DNA of 10,871 nt from Clostridia bacterium (GTDB lineage Bacteria > Bacillota > Clostridia > Christensenellales > UBA1242): assembly GCA_017443885.1 (NCBI GenBank), contig JAFSXW010000002.1, positions 1 through 10,871 of the forward strand. The letters run 5' to 3'. The notes under the pieces were generated by a model. That model worked only from the letters and a program-made list of their open reading frames with translations. It was not told the origin of the DNA and made no database searches. Below are positions 1 to 5,256 of the stretch, piece after piece. Within the stretch, counting starts at the first letter, position 1; every line of letters starts with the position of its first letter. The translations under genes and the position numbers were made by a program.

Positions 1-8
1 GGGTTGAA

Positions 9-320
9 GTGAAACAATGGGAATATGCTTTTAATGAGGAGGCGCAAAGCACTTATTCGTGGTTACTAGGCTTAATTAAATATTGTGCTGATAATAATAA
101 AAAATTAAATGCGCAGGAAATGGCAACTTTTGTTAAACAGAAAACAAAATATAAATATAGTGATGAGATCGTTGCACATCTTTTAGGTTCTAAAAATTAT
201 ATTGATTCAAAAGATTCTTTCGATTTTCAGGAACTTAAAAGGGTAAATGCTAAGAAGACTCTTTTAACAAATGCTGGCATAAATAGCAATAAAAGTGAAG
301 AAGTATTTAAAGATAGATAA
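9..320 (+). CDS. Small protein of unknown function, possibly the C-terminal part of a longer gene
   Basis: The protein of 103 residues (if it starts at the GTG at base 9) is charged and probably mostly helical, with no membrane segment, signal peptide or motif I recognise. The reading frame stays open to the left edge of the window (codons GTT GAA GTG), so the true start may lie outside it. A GGG at bases 1-3 is too little to prove an SD. The tail (about residue 75 onward) is Lys/Asn/Ser-rich and looks disordered. It is followed by about 220 bases without a gene and a terminator, so it probably belongs to an upstream unit rather than to the murA unit. I do not recognise the family. A DnaD-like or winged-helix fold crossed my mind from the helix pattern, but the sequence does not support it. 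Confidence 0.55.
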   Translation: MKQWEYAFNEEAQSTYSWLLGLIKYCADNNKKLNAQEMATFVKQKTKYKYSDEIVAHLLGSKNYIDSKDSFDFQELKRVNAKKTLLTNAGINSNKSEEVFKDR

Positions 321-353
321 AAATTAAAGTTTTATAGGAAGATTATTATGGTT

Positions 354-406
354 GCATTTTGATATAATATAACCAAGCAAAATTATTATGAGATTATATC
401 AAATGC
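354..406. repeat. Long imperfect inverted repeat in the intergenic region before murA
   Basis: Bases 354-368 (GCATTTTGATATAAT) and 393-406 (ATTATATCAAATGC) are reverse complements apart from one extra T, giving a 14-bp stem with a single bulge around a 24-base loop. Both arms contain TATAAT-like hexamers (363-368 on plus; the complement of 393-398 on minus), so it could carry divergent -10 elements. No good -35 goes with either. No T-run follows, so it is not a standard terminator. It may be a 3'-end stabilising hairpin for the upstream gene, an operator, or a leftover of a small element. Confidence 0.6.
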
Positions 407-434
407 TAATATGAACAACAAATTATTCTTTTTT

Positions 435-464
435 AAAGCGCAGAAAGTTTCTGTGCTTTTTTTA
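435..464 (+). terminator. Intrinsic terminator before murA
   Basis: The stem AAAGCGCAG (435-443) pairs with CTGTGCTTT (451-459) with one G-U pair around AAAGTTT, followed by TTTT. It would end transcription from the left-hand unit, or a short RNA starting near the TATAAT at 363. Confidence 0.75.
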
Positions 465-468
465 TTGA

Positions 469-498
469 TTCACTTATTAGTGTTATTTTGCGTAAAAT
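469..498 (+). promoter_or_regulatory. Candidate murA promoter
   Basis: TTCACT (469-474, four matches to TTGACA), an 18-base spacer and TAAAAT (493-498) sit directly after the terminator and 44 bases before the murA start. A hairpin TGTGCAA (503-509)/TTGCACA (517-523) with a 7-base loop would form at the very 5' end of this transcript, just ahead of the SD GTGAGGG (528-534). The promoter call is by eye and moderate. Confidence 0.4.
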
Positions 499-541
499 GC
501 AGTGTGCAATATTTTTTTGCACAAAAAGTGAGGGTTTAAGT

Positions 542-1792
542 ATGCCACAATTTGAGATAATTGGAGGAAATACACTAGGCGGAAACTTAAAAGTGGAAAC
601 TAGTAAAAATGCAGTTTTGCCCATTATTGCAGCCTGTATTTTAACTGACGAAGAAGTTGTTTTAAAAGATGTTCCGGAAATTAGCGATGCTTTTAAAATG
701 TTTGAAATTTTGCGTGCCATGGGTGCAAAAGTTCAATTAGAAGATGCAACAGCAAGTATTGATTGTAGCACGATTACCAAATTTGAAATTCCATCGTTTC
801 TTGCAAAAGAAATTCGTTCTTCAATTTTTATGCTGGGCCCACTTATTGCAAAATATAAGCGAGCAAGGGTGGCATATCCGGGCGGGTGTGATATAGGCGC
901 TCGCCCGATAGACCTTCATTTATATGGTCTTAAAGAACTAGGAGTAATAATTAGTGAAGCTTATGGATTTATTGATTGCTATGCAGAAAAGATAATTCCT
1001 AGTGTTGTGCATTTAGATTATCCAAGTGTTGGGGCAACAGAAAATATTATGATGGCAAGTGTGCTTTCGCCAGGGAAAACGGTTATTATAAACTCGGCAA
1101 AAGAACCAGAAATTGTGGATTTGGCTTCCTTTATAAACTCAATGGGAGGCAGGGTTTCTGGGGCAGGAACAAGCACAATTATAATAGAAGGAGTAAGTTG
1201 CCTTCATGGCACCACTTACACGCCAATTAGCGATAGGATAATTGCTGGAACATACCTAATAGCCGCAGCGATAACTGGTTCTAGTTTAACAATTTCAAAC
1301 GCAAAAATTGAAGATAATAATATTCTTATTAATAAATTGCGTAATTCTGGTTGCTATTTTAGGGCAGAAAGTGATAAAATACACATAGAGGCAAATTCTA
1401 GGCTCTCTTCTATTCAAACAATAAACACACAGCCTTATCCTGGGTTTCCAACAGATTTGCAGGCGCAAATTATGGCTTTAGAAACAGTGAGTGATGGAGT
1501 GAGTGTTATAACCGAAAACTTGTTTGAAACTCGCTTTAAGCATGTGCCAGAACTTATGAAACTGGGTGCAAATATTACTTTAAAAGGTAATATGGCTATT
1601 GTAAGAGGGGTTAAAGAATTGTATGGCGCAGAAGTGAGTGCCACAGATCTTAGGGGTGGAGCAAGTTTAGTTTTAGCTGGCTTAGTTGCCAAAGGTAAAA
1701 CAACAATAAGCAATATAGAGTTTATTGATAGAGGTTATCCAAAACTTGAAGAAAAACTTGCAAGTGTTGGCGCCAATATAACTAGAATTTAG
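542..1792 (+). CDS. murA: UDP-N-acetylglucosamine 1-carboxyvinyltransferase (MurA)
   Basis: MurA transfers enolpyruvate from PEP to UDP-GlcNAc, the first committed cytoplasmic step of peptidoglycan synthesis. I take the ATG at 542 (416 residues, the usual family length) because it follows the SD GTGAGGG by 7 bases and puts the family N-terminus in register; an in-frame TTG at 488 is an unlikely alternative. Visible family residues are Lys22-Asn23 in SKNAVLP, the PEP-reactive Cys116 in YPGGCDIGARPIDLH, FPTDLQAQ holding the conserved Asp of the active site, and DLRGGASLVLAGL near the C-terminus. Because the active-site Cys is present rather than Asp, the enzyme is expected to be of the fosfomycin-sensitive type (family knowledge). 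It is followed 21 bases later by ftsQ, so both are probably one transcript. It is intact with no oddities. Confidence 0.97.
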   Translation: MPQFEIIGGNTLGGNLKVETSKNAVLPIIAACILTDEEVVLKDVPEISDAFKMFEILRAMGAKVQLEDATASIDCSTITKFEIPSFLAKEIRSSIFMLGPLIAKYKRARVAYPGGCDIGARPIDLHLYGLKELGVIISEAYGFIDCYAEKIIPSVVHLDYPSVGATENIMMASVLSPGKTVIINSAKEPEIVDLASFINSMGGRVSGAGTSTIIIEGVSCLHGTTYTPISDRIIAGTYLIAAAITGSSLTISNAKIEDNNILINKLRNSGCYFRAESDKIHIEANSRLSSIQTINTQPYPGFPTDLQAQIMALETVSDGVSVITENLFETRFKHVPELMKLGANITLKGNMAIVRGVKELYGAEVSATDLRGGASLVLAGLVAKGKTTISNIEFIDRGYPKLEEKLASVGANITRI

Positions 1793-1813
1793 CTTTAAAA
1801 AAGGGGCAAAAAA

Positions 1814-2641
1814 ATGCTAAAAAGCAAAAGAAAATTAGTTATTACTTTGAGTGTTGTTGGTGTAATAATTTTATTACTAATCCTTTCTAGTGCATTATTT
1901 TCTCTAAAAACTGTAACAGTAGATTTTGCCACTATAAATTCTGATAGTGCTAATTCTGTGTTAATCAATTATGATAAAGATGAAATTGTGAAGGTGGGAA
2001 ATTTTGCCTATAATAAAAATATTTTATTTATAAGCTATTCTGGGGCAAAAGATCGAATTGAAAAGGCATTTCCTTTCGCAAAAGTTCAAGGTTTCACTCG
2101 CCATTTTCCATCTAGCGTTGTGGTTACATTAACAGAACGAGAGCCTGTTATTAAAGTGGCAAGAACTGATGGCAAATGGGTTATTTTAGATGATGAACTA
2201 AAAGTTTTAATGATATCAAATTCACTTTCAGAATATTATGCAAATTTGCCAACATTAGATAGCACTGCTTTAAATGTTAATGGCGTTGAAGAAGGGAGTT
2301 TTGTTTCTAGCAATTATTTGAGTGAAGCCCTTCATAATATTAAACGAGGCATAACGGATAACGATGTTAATTTAAATATGAAAACTATTAGTTCAATTTC
2401 TATTGAACCTGGCGAAAGCTCGCTAAATTATCATATAAATATAGTATTAAATGACGGATGCAAAATTGTTTTAAAAGGTCTGAATAATCTTGCAGAAAAA
2501 TCACTTGGAACCTTTAAACGATATAAAACCGATGTTAGAACAAACACCACCACATATCCGGATATAACAAAAGTAACAATTTCTGTTGAATCCGATTACA
2601 CTCTTAAAAATGGAATAATTAGCGTTAAAATAGCAAGTTAA
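1814..2641 (+). CDS. ftsQ: Cell division protein FtsQ/DivIB
   Basis: FtsQ/DivIB is a bitopic membrane protein of the divisome that, with FtsL and FtsB/DivIC, controls septal peptidoglycan synthesis. The protein of 275 residues has a short basic N-terminus, one membrane segment (about 8-30), then a POTRA-type region (about 31-112). That region ends in the telling stretch FPFAKVQGFTRHFPSSVVV followed by LTEREPV, typical of the family. The rest is the external beta domain (about 113-250). Length is normal. The ATG at 1814 follows AAGGGGC (1801-1807). Position right behind murA is common in Firmicutes and supports the call; divIB is the name used in Bacillus. A terminator follows at once, so ftsZ and other division genes are not in this unit. 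Confidence 0.9.
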   Translation: MLKSKRKLVITLSVVGVIILLLILSSALFSLKTVTVDFATINSDSANSVLINYDKDEIVKVGNFAYNKNILFISYSGAKDRIEKAFPFAKVQGFTRHFPSSVVVTLTEREPVIKVARTDGKWVILDDELKVLMISNSLSEYYANLPTLDSTALNVNGVEEGSFVSSNYLSEALHNIKRGITDNDVNLNMKTISSISIEPGESSLNYHINIVLNDGCKIVLKGLNNLAEKSLGTFKRYKTDVRTNTTTYPDITKVTISVESDYTLKNGIISVKIAS

Positions 2642-2642
2642 C

Positions 2643-2675
2643 AAAAAGGGCAACTATATTTAGTTGCTTTTTTTT
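2643..2675 (+). terminator. Intrinsic terminator after ftsQ
   Basis: GCAACTA (2650-2656) pairs with TAGTTGC (2661-2667) around TATT, extended by GG-TT wobbles and the A-run 2643-2647 against the T-run. A run of nine T follows (2668-2676). It closes the murA-ftsQ unit. Confidence 0.85.
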
Positions 2676-2726
2676 AATTACAATGCGTTATAATCAAATT
2701 GAGTTATAATAAAATTTGGCGGATTT

Positions 2727-2735
2727 TGGTATAAT
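2727..2735 (+). promoter_or_regulatory. Candidate extended -10 promoter for the YtxH-like gene
   Basis: TGGTATAAT (2727-2735) is an extended -10 element; no strong -35 is seen. Two further GTTATAAT-like hexamers lie upstream (around 2688-2695 and 2703-2710). The leader of about 110 bases that would follow holds a hairpin TTAAAGAA (2783-2790)/TTCTTTAA (2794-2801). Confidence 0.5.
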
Positions 2736-2757
2736 TTGTCGCAGGCTGGGTAAAATA

Positions 2758-2814
2758 ATGGTAATGCAAGGCAAAAAGCGCATTAAAGAATTATTCTTTA
2801 AACCTCTAATATAA
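2758..2814 (+). other. Possible 18-codon upstream ORF in the leader of the YtxH-like gene
   Basis: ATG at 2758 opens an 18-codon frame (starting MVMQGKKRIKE) ending at TAA 2812-2814, with GGCTGGG (2744-2750) at 7 bases as a weak SD. The hairpin at 2783-2801 lies inside it. It may be chance; nothing but position and spacing supports translation. Confidence 0.2.
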
Positions 2815-2853
2815 GGCGCATGTAGTGTTGTTTTGCAAAAAAAAGGGGGATTT

Positions 2854-3033
2854 ATGAAAGAGTTTTTAGGTTGCGTTCTAACTTCTATGCTTCTTGGCGC
2901 TACCATTGGTGCTGTTATTGTTACTAAAAATAAAGAAGTGGCAGAATATGTTAAAAAGGGAACTAAAATGGTGGAAGACAAAGTGGAAGATTTAACAGAT
3001 ACTTTTAGCAACTCAAAAAAGAAAAGTAAATAG
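2854..3033 (+). CDS. Small membrane protein, YtxH-like
   Basis: The protein of 59 residues has a Gly-containing hydrophobic N-terminal segment (about 3-24, including LLGATIGAVIV) and a short amphipathic, Lys/Glu-rich tail ending in SKKKSK. This is the layout of YtxH/gas-vesicle-like small general-stress proteins of Firmicutes. The match is by layout only, and the protein's role is not known. The ATG at 2854 is chosen over an in-frame TTG at 2833 because the SD AAAAGGGGGA (2841-2850) overlaps the extra codons. The SD-to-ATG gap is short (about 4 bases after the G-run). It has its own promoter and terminator and sits just ahead of ruvX, where related Firmicutes often carry the IreB (yrzL) gene; it does not resemble IreB. 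Confidence 0.75.
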   Translation: MKEFLGCVLTSMLLGATIGAVIVTKNKEVAEYVKKGTKMVEDKVEDLTDTFSNSKKKSK

Positions 3034-3049
3034 TTCCCAAAAAATTTAA

Positions 3050-3085
3050 AAGTTAGTTCAATTTATTGGACTAACTTCTTTTTTT
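3050..3085 (+). terminator. Intrinsic terminator after the YtxH-like gene
   Basis: AAGTTAGTTCAA (3050-3061) pairs with TTGGACTAACTT (3066-3077) with one wobble around a TTTA loop, followed by a T-rich tract to 3085. Confidence 0.85.
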
Positions 3086-3086
3086 A

Positions 3087-3095
3087 TGTTAAAAT
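3087..3095 (+). promoter_or_regulatory. Candidate extended -10 promoter for ruvX
   Basis: TGTTAAAAT (3087-3095) is an extended -10 element starting right after the preceding terminator. The only -35-like sequence at the right distance is TTGGAC (3066-3071), inside the terminator's 3' arm and weak. The transcript would have a leader of only about 15 bases, just enough for the SD. Confidence 0.45.
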
Positions 3096-3117
3096 AAACT
3101 CGTAAAAGGAGTGGTTA

Positions 3118-3531
3118 GTGAAAAAACTTGGGCTAGATATAGGAACGGTTAGAATTGGTATCGCAACAAGTGATGCACTTAACATAATTGCTTCTAGCCA
3201 CAGCGTGTATAAACGCAAGTTTTTAAAGGGTGATGCCGGCTATATTGCAAATCTTGCAAAAAGCCTAGAATGTGATGAAATAATAATTGGCAAACCTTTA
3301 AAACTTGATGGCACGGAAGGGCAAAGCGTTCAAATGGTAACTGAATTTGCAAATGCTTTAAAAGAATTTACTGATATTCCTATTATATTTCAAGATGAAA
3401 GGCTTTCAACTGTTTCGGCAGAAAGAATGCTAATTGAAGGCGGGGTTAGAAGGCAAAAAAGAAAAGATTTAATTGATAGCATTGCTGCAACGGTTATTCT
3501 TCAAAATTATCTTGATAAACCTAAAAAATAA
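3118..3531 (+). CDS. ruvX: RuvX/YqgF family nuclease (Holliday junction resolvase-like, 16S rRNA 5' maturation)
   Basis: This RNase H-fold protein of 137 residues (usual length about 138) belongs to the YqgF/RuvX family. Members have been linked to pre-16S rRNA 5'-end processing and to Holliday junction resolution. The expected acidic active-site positions are present: Asp7 in LGLDIGT, the Asp93-Glu94 pair in FQDERLST, and Asp120 in KDLIDSIAA. The G-K-P-L-x-x-D-G loop (58-65) is also typical. Translation starts at GTG 3118, 6 bases after AAGGAG. It is followed by a DUF1292 gene, the same order as yrrK-yrzB in Bacillus, which supports both calls. Confidence 0.93.
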   Translation: MKKLGLDIGTVRIGIATSDALNIIASSHSVYKRKFLKGDAGYIANLAKSLECDEIIIGKPLKLDGTEGQSVQMVTEFANALKEFTDIPIIFQDERLSTVSAERMLIEGGVRRQKRKDLIDSIAATVILQNYLDKPKK

Positions 3532-3553
3532 GCCATATTTTAGGTTGGCTTAT
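3518..3553 (+). other. Two mutually exclusive hairpins across the ruvX stop codon
   Basis: AACCTAAAA (3518-3526) pairs perfectly with TTTTAGGTT (3538-3546). ATAAGCCA (3528-3535, containing the stop TAA) pairs perfectly with TGGCTTAT (3546-3553). The arms interleave with almost no linker, so the two stems compete rather than form a pseudoknot. No T-run follows, so it is not a plain terminator. It could tune expression of the downstream gene or act as a processing site. Confidence 0.45.
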
Positions 3554-3614
3554 AAAATGCTGTTTAGCAAAAATAAAAGTGGCAAAAATATAGCCATAAG
3601 AAAGGAGAATTAAA

Positions 3615-3947
3615 ATGAGTAATGAAAAAGATTTAAAAAAGGAACTTCCAAAATCAATTGATCATATGGAAAATGATGACGATGATATTGTAACTTTGAT
3701 GAGTGCAGAAGGCGAAGAAATTGATTTTGTTGAGGTTGCGGGTATTGCTCTTCAAAATAATTTTTATGCAATTTTGCAACCAGTTGAATTGCTTGAAGGC
3801 ATGGAAGAAGATGAAGCCTTAGTTTTTAAAGTAACAAAAGGCAAAGATGGCGAAGATAAATTTGAAATCGAATTAGATGATACTGTTATCGATGCTGTTT
3901 TTGAAGAATATAACCGCTTGTTAGACGAAGCCGAAGGGCAAGAATAA
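3615..3947 (+). CDS. yrzB: DUF1292 family protein (YrzB-like)
   Basis: The protein of 110 residues is very acidic and cytosolic, with the DUF1292 pattern from about residue 23 to 100: a DDDIVTLMSAEGEEIDFVEV opening, a central NNFYAILQPVE strand, then EALVFKV and a closing acidic helix. The function of the family is unknown. The first 22 residues are a charged extension. The ATG at 3615 follows AAAGGAG by 7 bases. It lies 83 bases after ruvX with no terminator between, so the two are probably cotranscribed, as in Bacillus. The gene is intact. Confidence 0.85.
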   Translation: MSNEKDLKKELPKSIDHMENDDDDIVTLMSAEGEEIDFVEVAGIALQNNFYAILQPVELLEGMEEDEALVFKVTKGKDGEDKFEIELDDTVIDAVFEEYNRLLDEAEGQE

Positions 3948-3972
3948 TCTTATAATTAAAAAAATATAATTA

Positions 3973-4011
3973 AAAACCAAAGTCAAGAATTTTGTTGACT
4001 CTGGTTTTTTT
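3973..4011 (+). terminator. Intrinsic terminator after the DUF1292 gene
   Basis: AACCAAAGTCAA (3975-3986) pairs with TTGACTCTGGTT (3995-4006) with one A-C mismatch, followed by TTTTT to 4011. It marks the end of the left-hand housekeeping block. Confidence 0.85.
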
Positions 4012-4098
4012 GTGCTTTTAAATTTTTGTTTTTTACTTTTTTTTTGCGAGGATTGTAGTGTTTTTAATGTTTAAAGAATAGTTGCTCAATATATAATA

Positions 4099-4128
4099 TA
4101 TAGGCATTTATATAGGCATGATATAGGC
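4099..4128 (+). repeat. Three TATAGGC direct repeats upstream of a strong promoter
   Basis: TATAGGC occurs at 4099-4105, 4111-4117 and 4122-4128; the first two continue as CAT-type copies (TATAGGCAT) and the third as TATAGGCTT. Start-to-start spacing is 12 and 11 bases, close to one helical turn. They end 16 bases before the -35 at 4145, the usual place for an activator or cooperative regulator to bind. The T-rich stretch 4012-4098 before them holds nothing else I can identify. Confidence 0.6.
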
Positions 4129-4144
4129 TTTAAAATTTTTAATC

Positions 4145-4173
4145 TTGACAAAATGCAAAGCAAGTGGTATCAT
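4145..4173 (+). promoter_or_regulatory. Strong promoter of the exported coiled-coil protein gene
   Basis: A perfect -35 TTGACA (4145-4150), a spacer of exactly 17 bases ending in TGG, and TATCAT (4168-4173) form the best housekeeping-type promoter in the window. Transcription would start near 4180, which rules out translation starts before that point. Confidence 0.8.
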
Positions 4174-4213
4174 ATGCGTAATAATAAATTTTAAAAGCAA
4201 TAGGGGGCTTTTT

Positions 4214-4771
4214 ATGAAAAAAGAAACAAAAAACAGATTTAAAGCAGCAACCCTTGCAGGGATTATTTTGGCTGCAACGATTTATGGAACTTCTTGCAAT
4301 GCAAAAACAGAAAATAATAACACTAATGCCACAACAAAAGTTGAATATTCAATACCACAAGAGTATATTATTGATGTTCCTAATGATGACATTTTTAATA
4401 GGCCAGAAGAAGAATTAAGAGAAGAGTATAACCGATTAGAAGATTTTCTATATAATGAACTAGACCCATCAATTTTTCGCAATGAACGTGAATATCAAGA
4501 GTTAGTTCTTATTAATTCTAAATGTTCAGGAGATATTAAAAGGTTAGAACTTGGAGAAGATGCTAAGTCTTTAAAGGTACAATTAGAAATCGCTGAAATA
4601 AAGAGAAAGCAAGACGCAAATAGAAAACAGATGGAGAAACAAGGGGCTATAGTTGACTACCTAAAAGAAAAACGTCAAGAAATAAAACAAAGATTAGAAG
4701 ATATAAATAACGAATATAAAAGGCAAGTTGAAGAGAGAAAAGCAGAAAAATCGCAAAACCCACAAAAATAG
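4214..4771 (+). CDS. Exported, probably lipid-anchored coiled-coil protein of unknown function
   Basis: The ATG at 4214 (185 residues) follows TAGGGGGC (G-run 4203-4207) by 6 bases. An in-frame TTG at 4145 is excluded because it is the -35 of the gene's own promoter. Residues 1-28 form a basic then hydrophobic export signal (AATLAGIILAATIYGTSC). Cys28 could be a lipoprotein acylation site, though Gly-Thr-Ser-Cys is a poor lipobox because position -3 is not Leu. A Thr/Asn-rich linker (29-45) leads to a highly charged helical domain (about 60-180) rich in Glu, Lys, Arg and Gln with heptad-like Leu/Ile spacing, probably a coiled coil. I recognise no enzyme motif. It is monocistronic, with its own promoter and terminator, and converges with the XRE regulator. 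It may be a surface stalk or adaptor; this is an inference. Confidence 0.75.
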   Translation: MKKETKNRFKAATLAGIILAATIYGTSCNAKTENNNTNATTKVEYSIPQEYIIDVPNDDIFNRPEEELREEYNRLEDFLYNELDPSIFRNEREYQELVLINSKCSGDIKRLELGEDAKSLKVQLEIAEIKRKQDANRKQMEKQGAIVDYLKEKRQEIKQRLEDINNEYKRQVEERKAEKSQNPQK

Positions 4772-4778
4772 TTTTTTT

Positions 4779-4807
4779 AAAAGCACCACAAAAAGTGGTG
4801 CTTTTTT
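4779..4807 (+). terminator. Terminator between two convergent genes
   Basis: AAAAGCACCAC (4779-4789) and GTGGTGCTTTT (4795-4805) pair perfectly around AAAAA, with T continuing to 4807. Read on the minus strand the same hairpin is followed by TTTT then AAAAAAA, so it may also slow transcription of the regulator, whose stop codon (4806-4808) touches it. Confidence 0.85.
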
Positions 4808-5012
4808 ATTTTTCTAAACCGAGTAAATAATCGGTGGACACACCGAATATTTTTGCTAATTTAACAACAATTTCAATATCAGGCCAACTTTTACCAAGTT
4901 CCCATAGAGAAATAGAATCTTGAGTAGTATTTAGCATGCTTGCTAATGTTGTTTGGCTTAAACCACATTGGAGTCTAAGTTCTTTTATAGTTTTTCCAAT
5001 ATTTATTTCCAT
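4806..5012 (-). CDS. XRE-family (Cro/C1-type) DNA-binding regulator
   Basis: The whole protein of 68 residues is one HTH_XRE domain. Helices 2-3 are at about 17-38 (GLSQTTLASMLNTTQDSISL), followed by the WELGKSWPDIE turn and the closing FGVSTDYLLGLEK typical of Cro/C1 regulators. There is no sensor or oligomerisation domain, so it probably binds DNA as a simple dimer. It reads away from the three-gene operon at 5257-8833. Two palindromes (5022-5040, 5051-5069) lie between them, so it is most likely the local repressor of both itself and the operon. The SD is weak (only AAAG in reach), in keeping with low expression. Small stand-alone XRE proteins also serve as antitoxins or phage-type repressors, but no toxin partner is visible next to it. 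Confidence 0.9.
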   Translation of the reverse strand: MEINIGKTIKELRLQCGLSQTTLASMLNTTQDSISLWELGKSWPDIEIVVKLAKIFGVSTDYLLGLEK

Positions 5013-5021
5013 AATAAAACT

Positions 5022-5069
5022 TTACGAAAAATATTCGTAATTTTGTTGACTTACGAAGAATATTCGTAT
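5022..5069. promoter_or_regulatory. Paired palindromic operators of the XRE regulator
   Basis: Operator 1 is TTACGAAAAATATTCGTAA (5022-5040), a perfect 7+7 palindrome around 5 bases. Operator 2 is TTACGAAGAATATTCGTAT (5051-5069), identical except for one centre base and the last base. Centres are 29 bp apart. Operator 1 begins 10 bases upstream of the regulator's start codon, and operator 2 lies in the forward promoter. Size and symmetry fit a Cro/C1-type dimer site. Confidence 0.8.
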
Positions 5070-5074
5070 AAAAT
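5046..5074 (+). promoter_or_regulatory. Forward promoter of the surface-protein operon, with the operator as its spacer
   Basis: TTGACT (5046-5051), 17 bases, TAAAAT (5069-5074). The spacer is almost exactly operator 2, so a bound regulator would directly block RNA polymerase. Transcription would start near 5081, giving a leader of about 175 bases before the first large gene. A second TATAAT at 5109-5114 has only a weak -35. Confidence 0.7.
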
Positions 5075-5174
5075 CGAATTTGATAATAACAAATGTTAAT
5101 AACATAAATATAATCTGCTGCTAATTTAAAAATCTGACAATTGTTGTTAAATTATGCAAAAGGGGGAAATTGAT

Positions 5175-5207
5175 ATGAAAATAAAAGAATTTAGAACAAT
5201 TTATTAA
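5175..5207 (+). CDS. Ten-codon leader ORF
   Basis: ATG at 5175 opens a frame encoding MKIKEFRTIY and stopping at TAA 5205-5207. It is preceded by a strong SD (AAAAGGGGG, G-run 5162-5166) at the ideal distance of 8 bases. Bases 5204-5228 then form an A/T-only hairpin (TTAAAAAAA/TTTTTTTAA, 7-base loop) starting at the stop codon. The ORF is alone in a leader that is otherwise without coding potential, so it may be a regulatory leader peptide. The peptide holds no run of one amino acid that would mark a classical attenuator. Confidence 0.45.
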   Translation: MKIKEFRTIY

Positions 5208-5228
5208 AAAAATAGATTGTTTTTTTAA
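5204..5228 (+). other. A/T hairpin between leader ORF and the first operon gene
   Basis: The 9-bp stem TTAAAAAAA (5204-5212)/TTTTTTTAA (5220-5228) encloses TAGATTG. It is thermally weak and its 3' arm doubles as a U-tract, so it could act as a weak, translation-dependent pause or terminator. It may also be chance in A/T-rich DNA. Confidence 0.35.
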
Positions 5229-5256
5229 TTTAAAATTTTAAAAAAGGGAGAAAAAT

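Noticed and set aside
348..362. Four-codon ORF ATG GTT GCA TTT TGA
   Set aside because: Too short to distinguish from chance despite an AGGAAG upstream.
488..541. Upstream TTG start extending MurA by 18 residues
   Set aside because: The extension has no homology-like content and overlaps the hairpin and the SD of the ATG at 542, which gives the normal family length.
433..720. Minus-strand ORFs inside murA, the hydrolase, rpsB and tsf
   Set aside because: All are antisense shadows of well-supported genes, without SD or recognisable protein features.
3518..3553. H-type pseudoknot at the ruvX stop codon
   Set aside because: The interleaved stems leave almost no loop bases to cross an 8-9 bp helix, so both cannot form together; they are treated as alternatives.
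4018..4052. T-rich tracts as a second terminator or origin-like element
   Set aside because: No stem goes with the T-runs and no DnaA-box-like repeats are present.
4806..5012. XRE protein as antitoxin of a toxin-antitoxin pair
   Set aside because: No small toxin-like gene is adjacent in the same direction; its convergent neighbour is an exported coiled-coil protein and its divergent neighbours are surface proteins.
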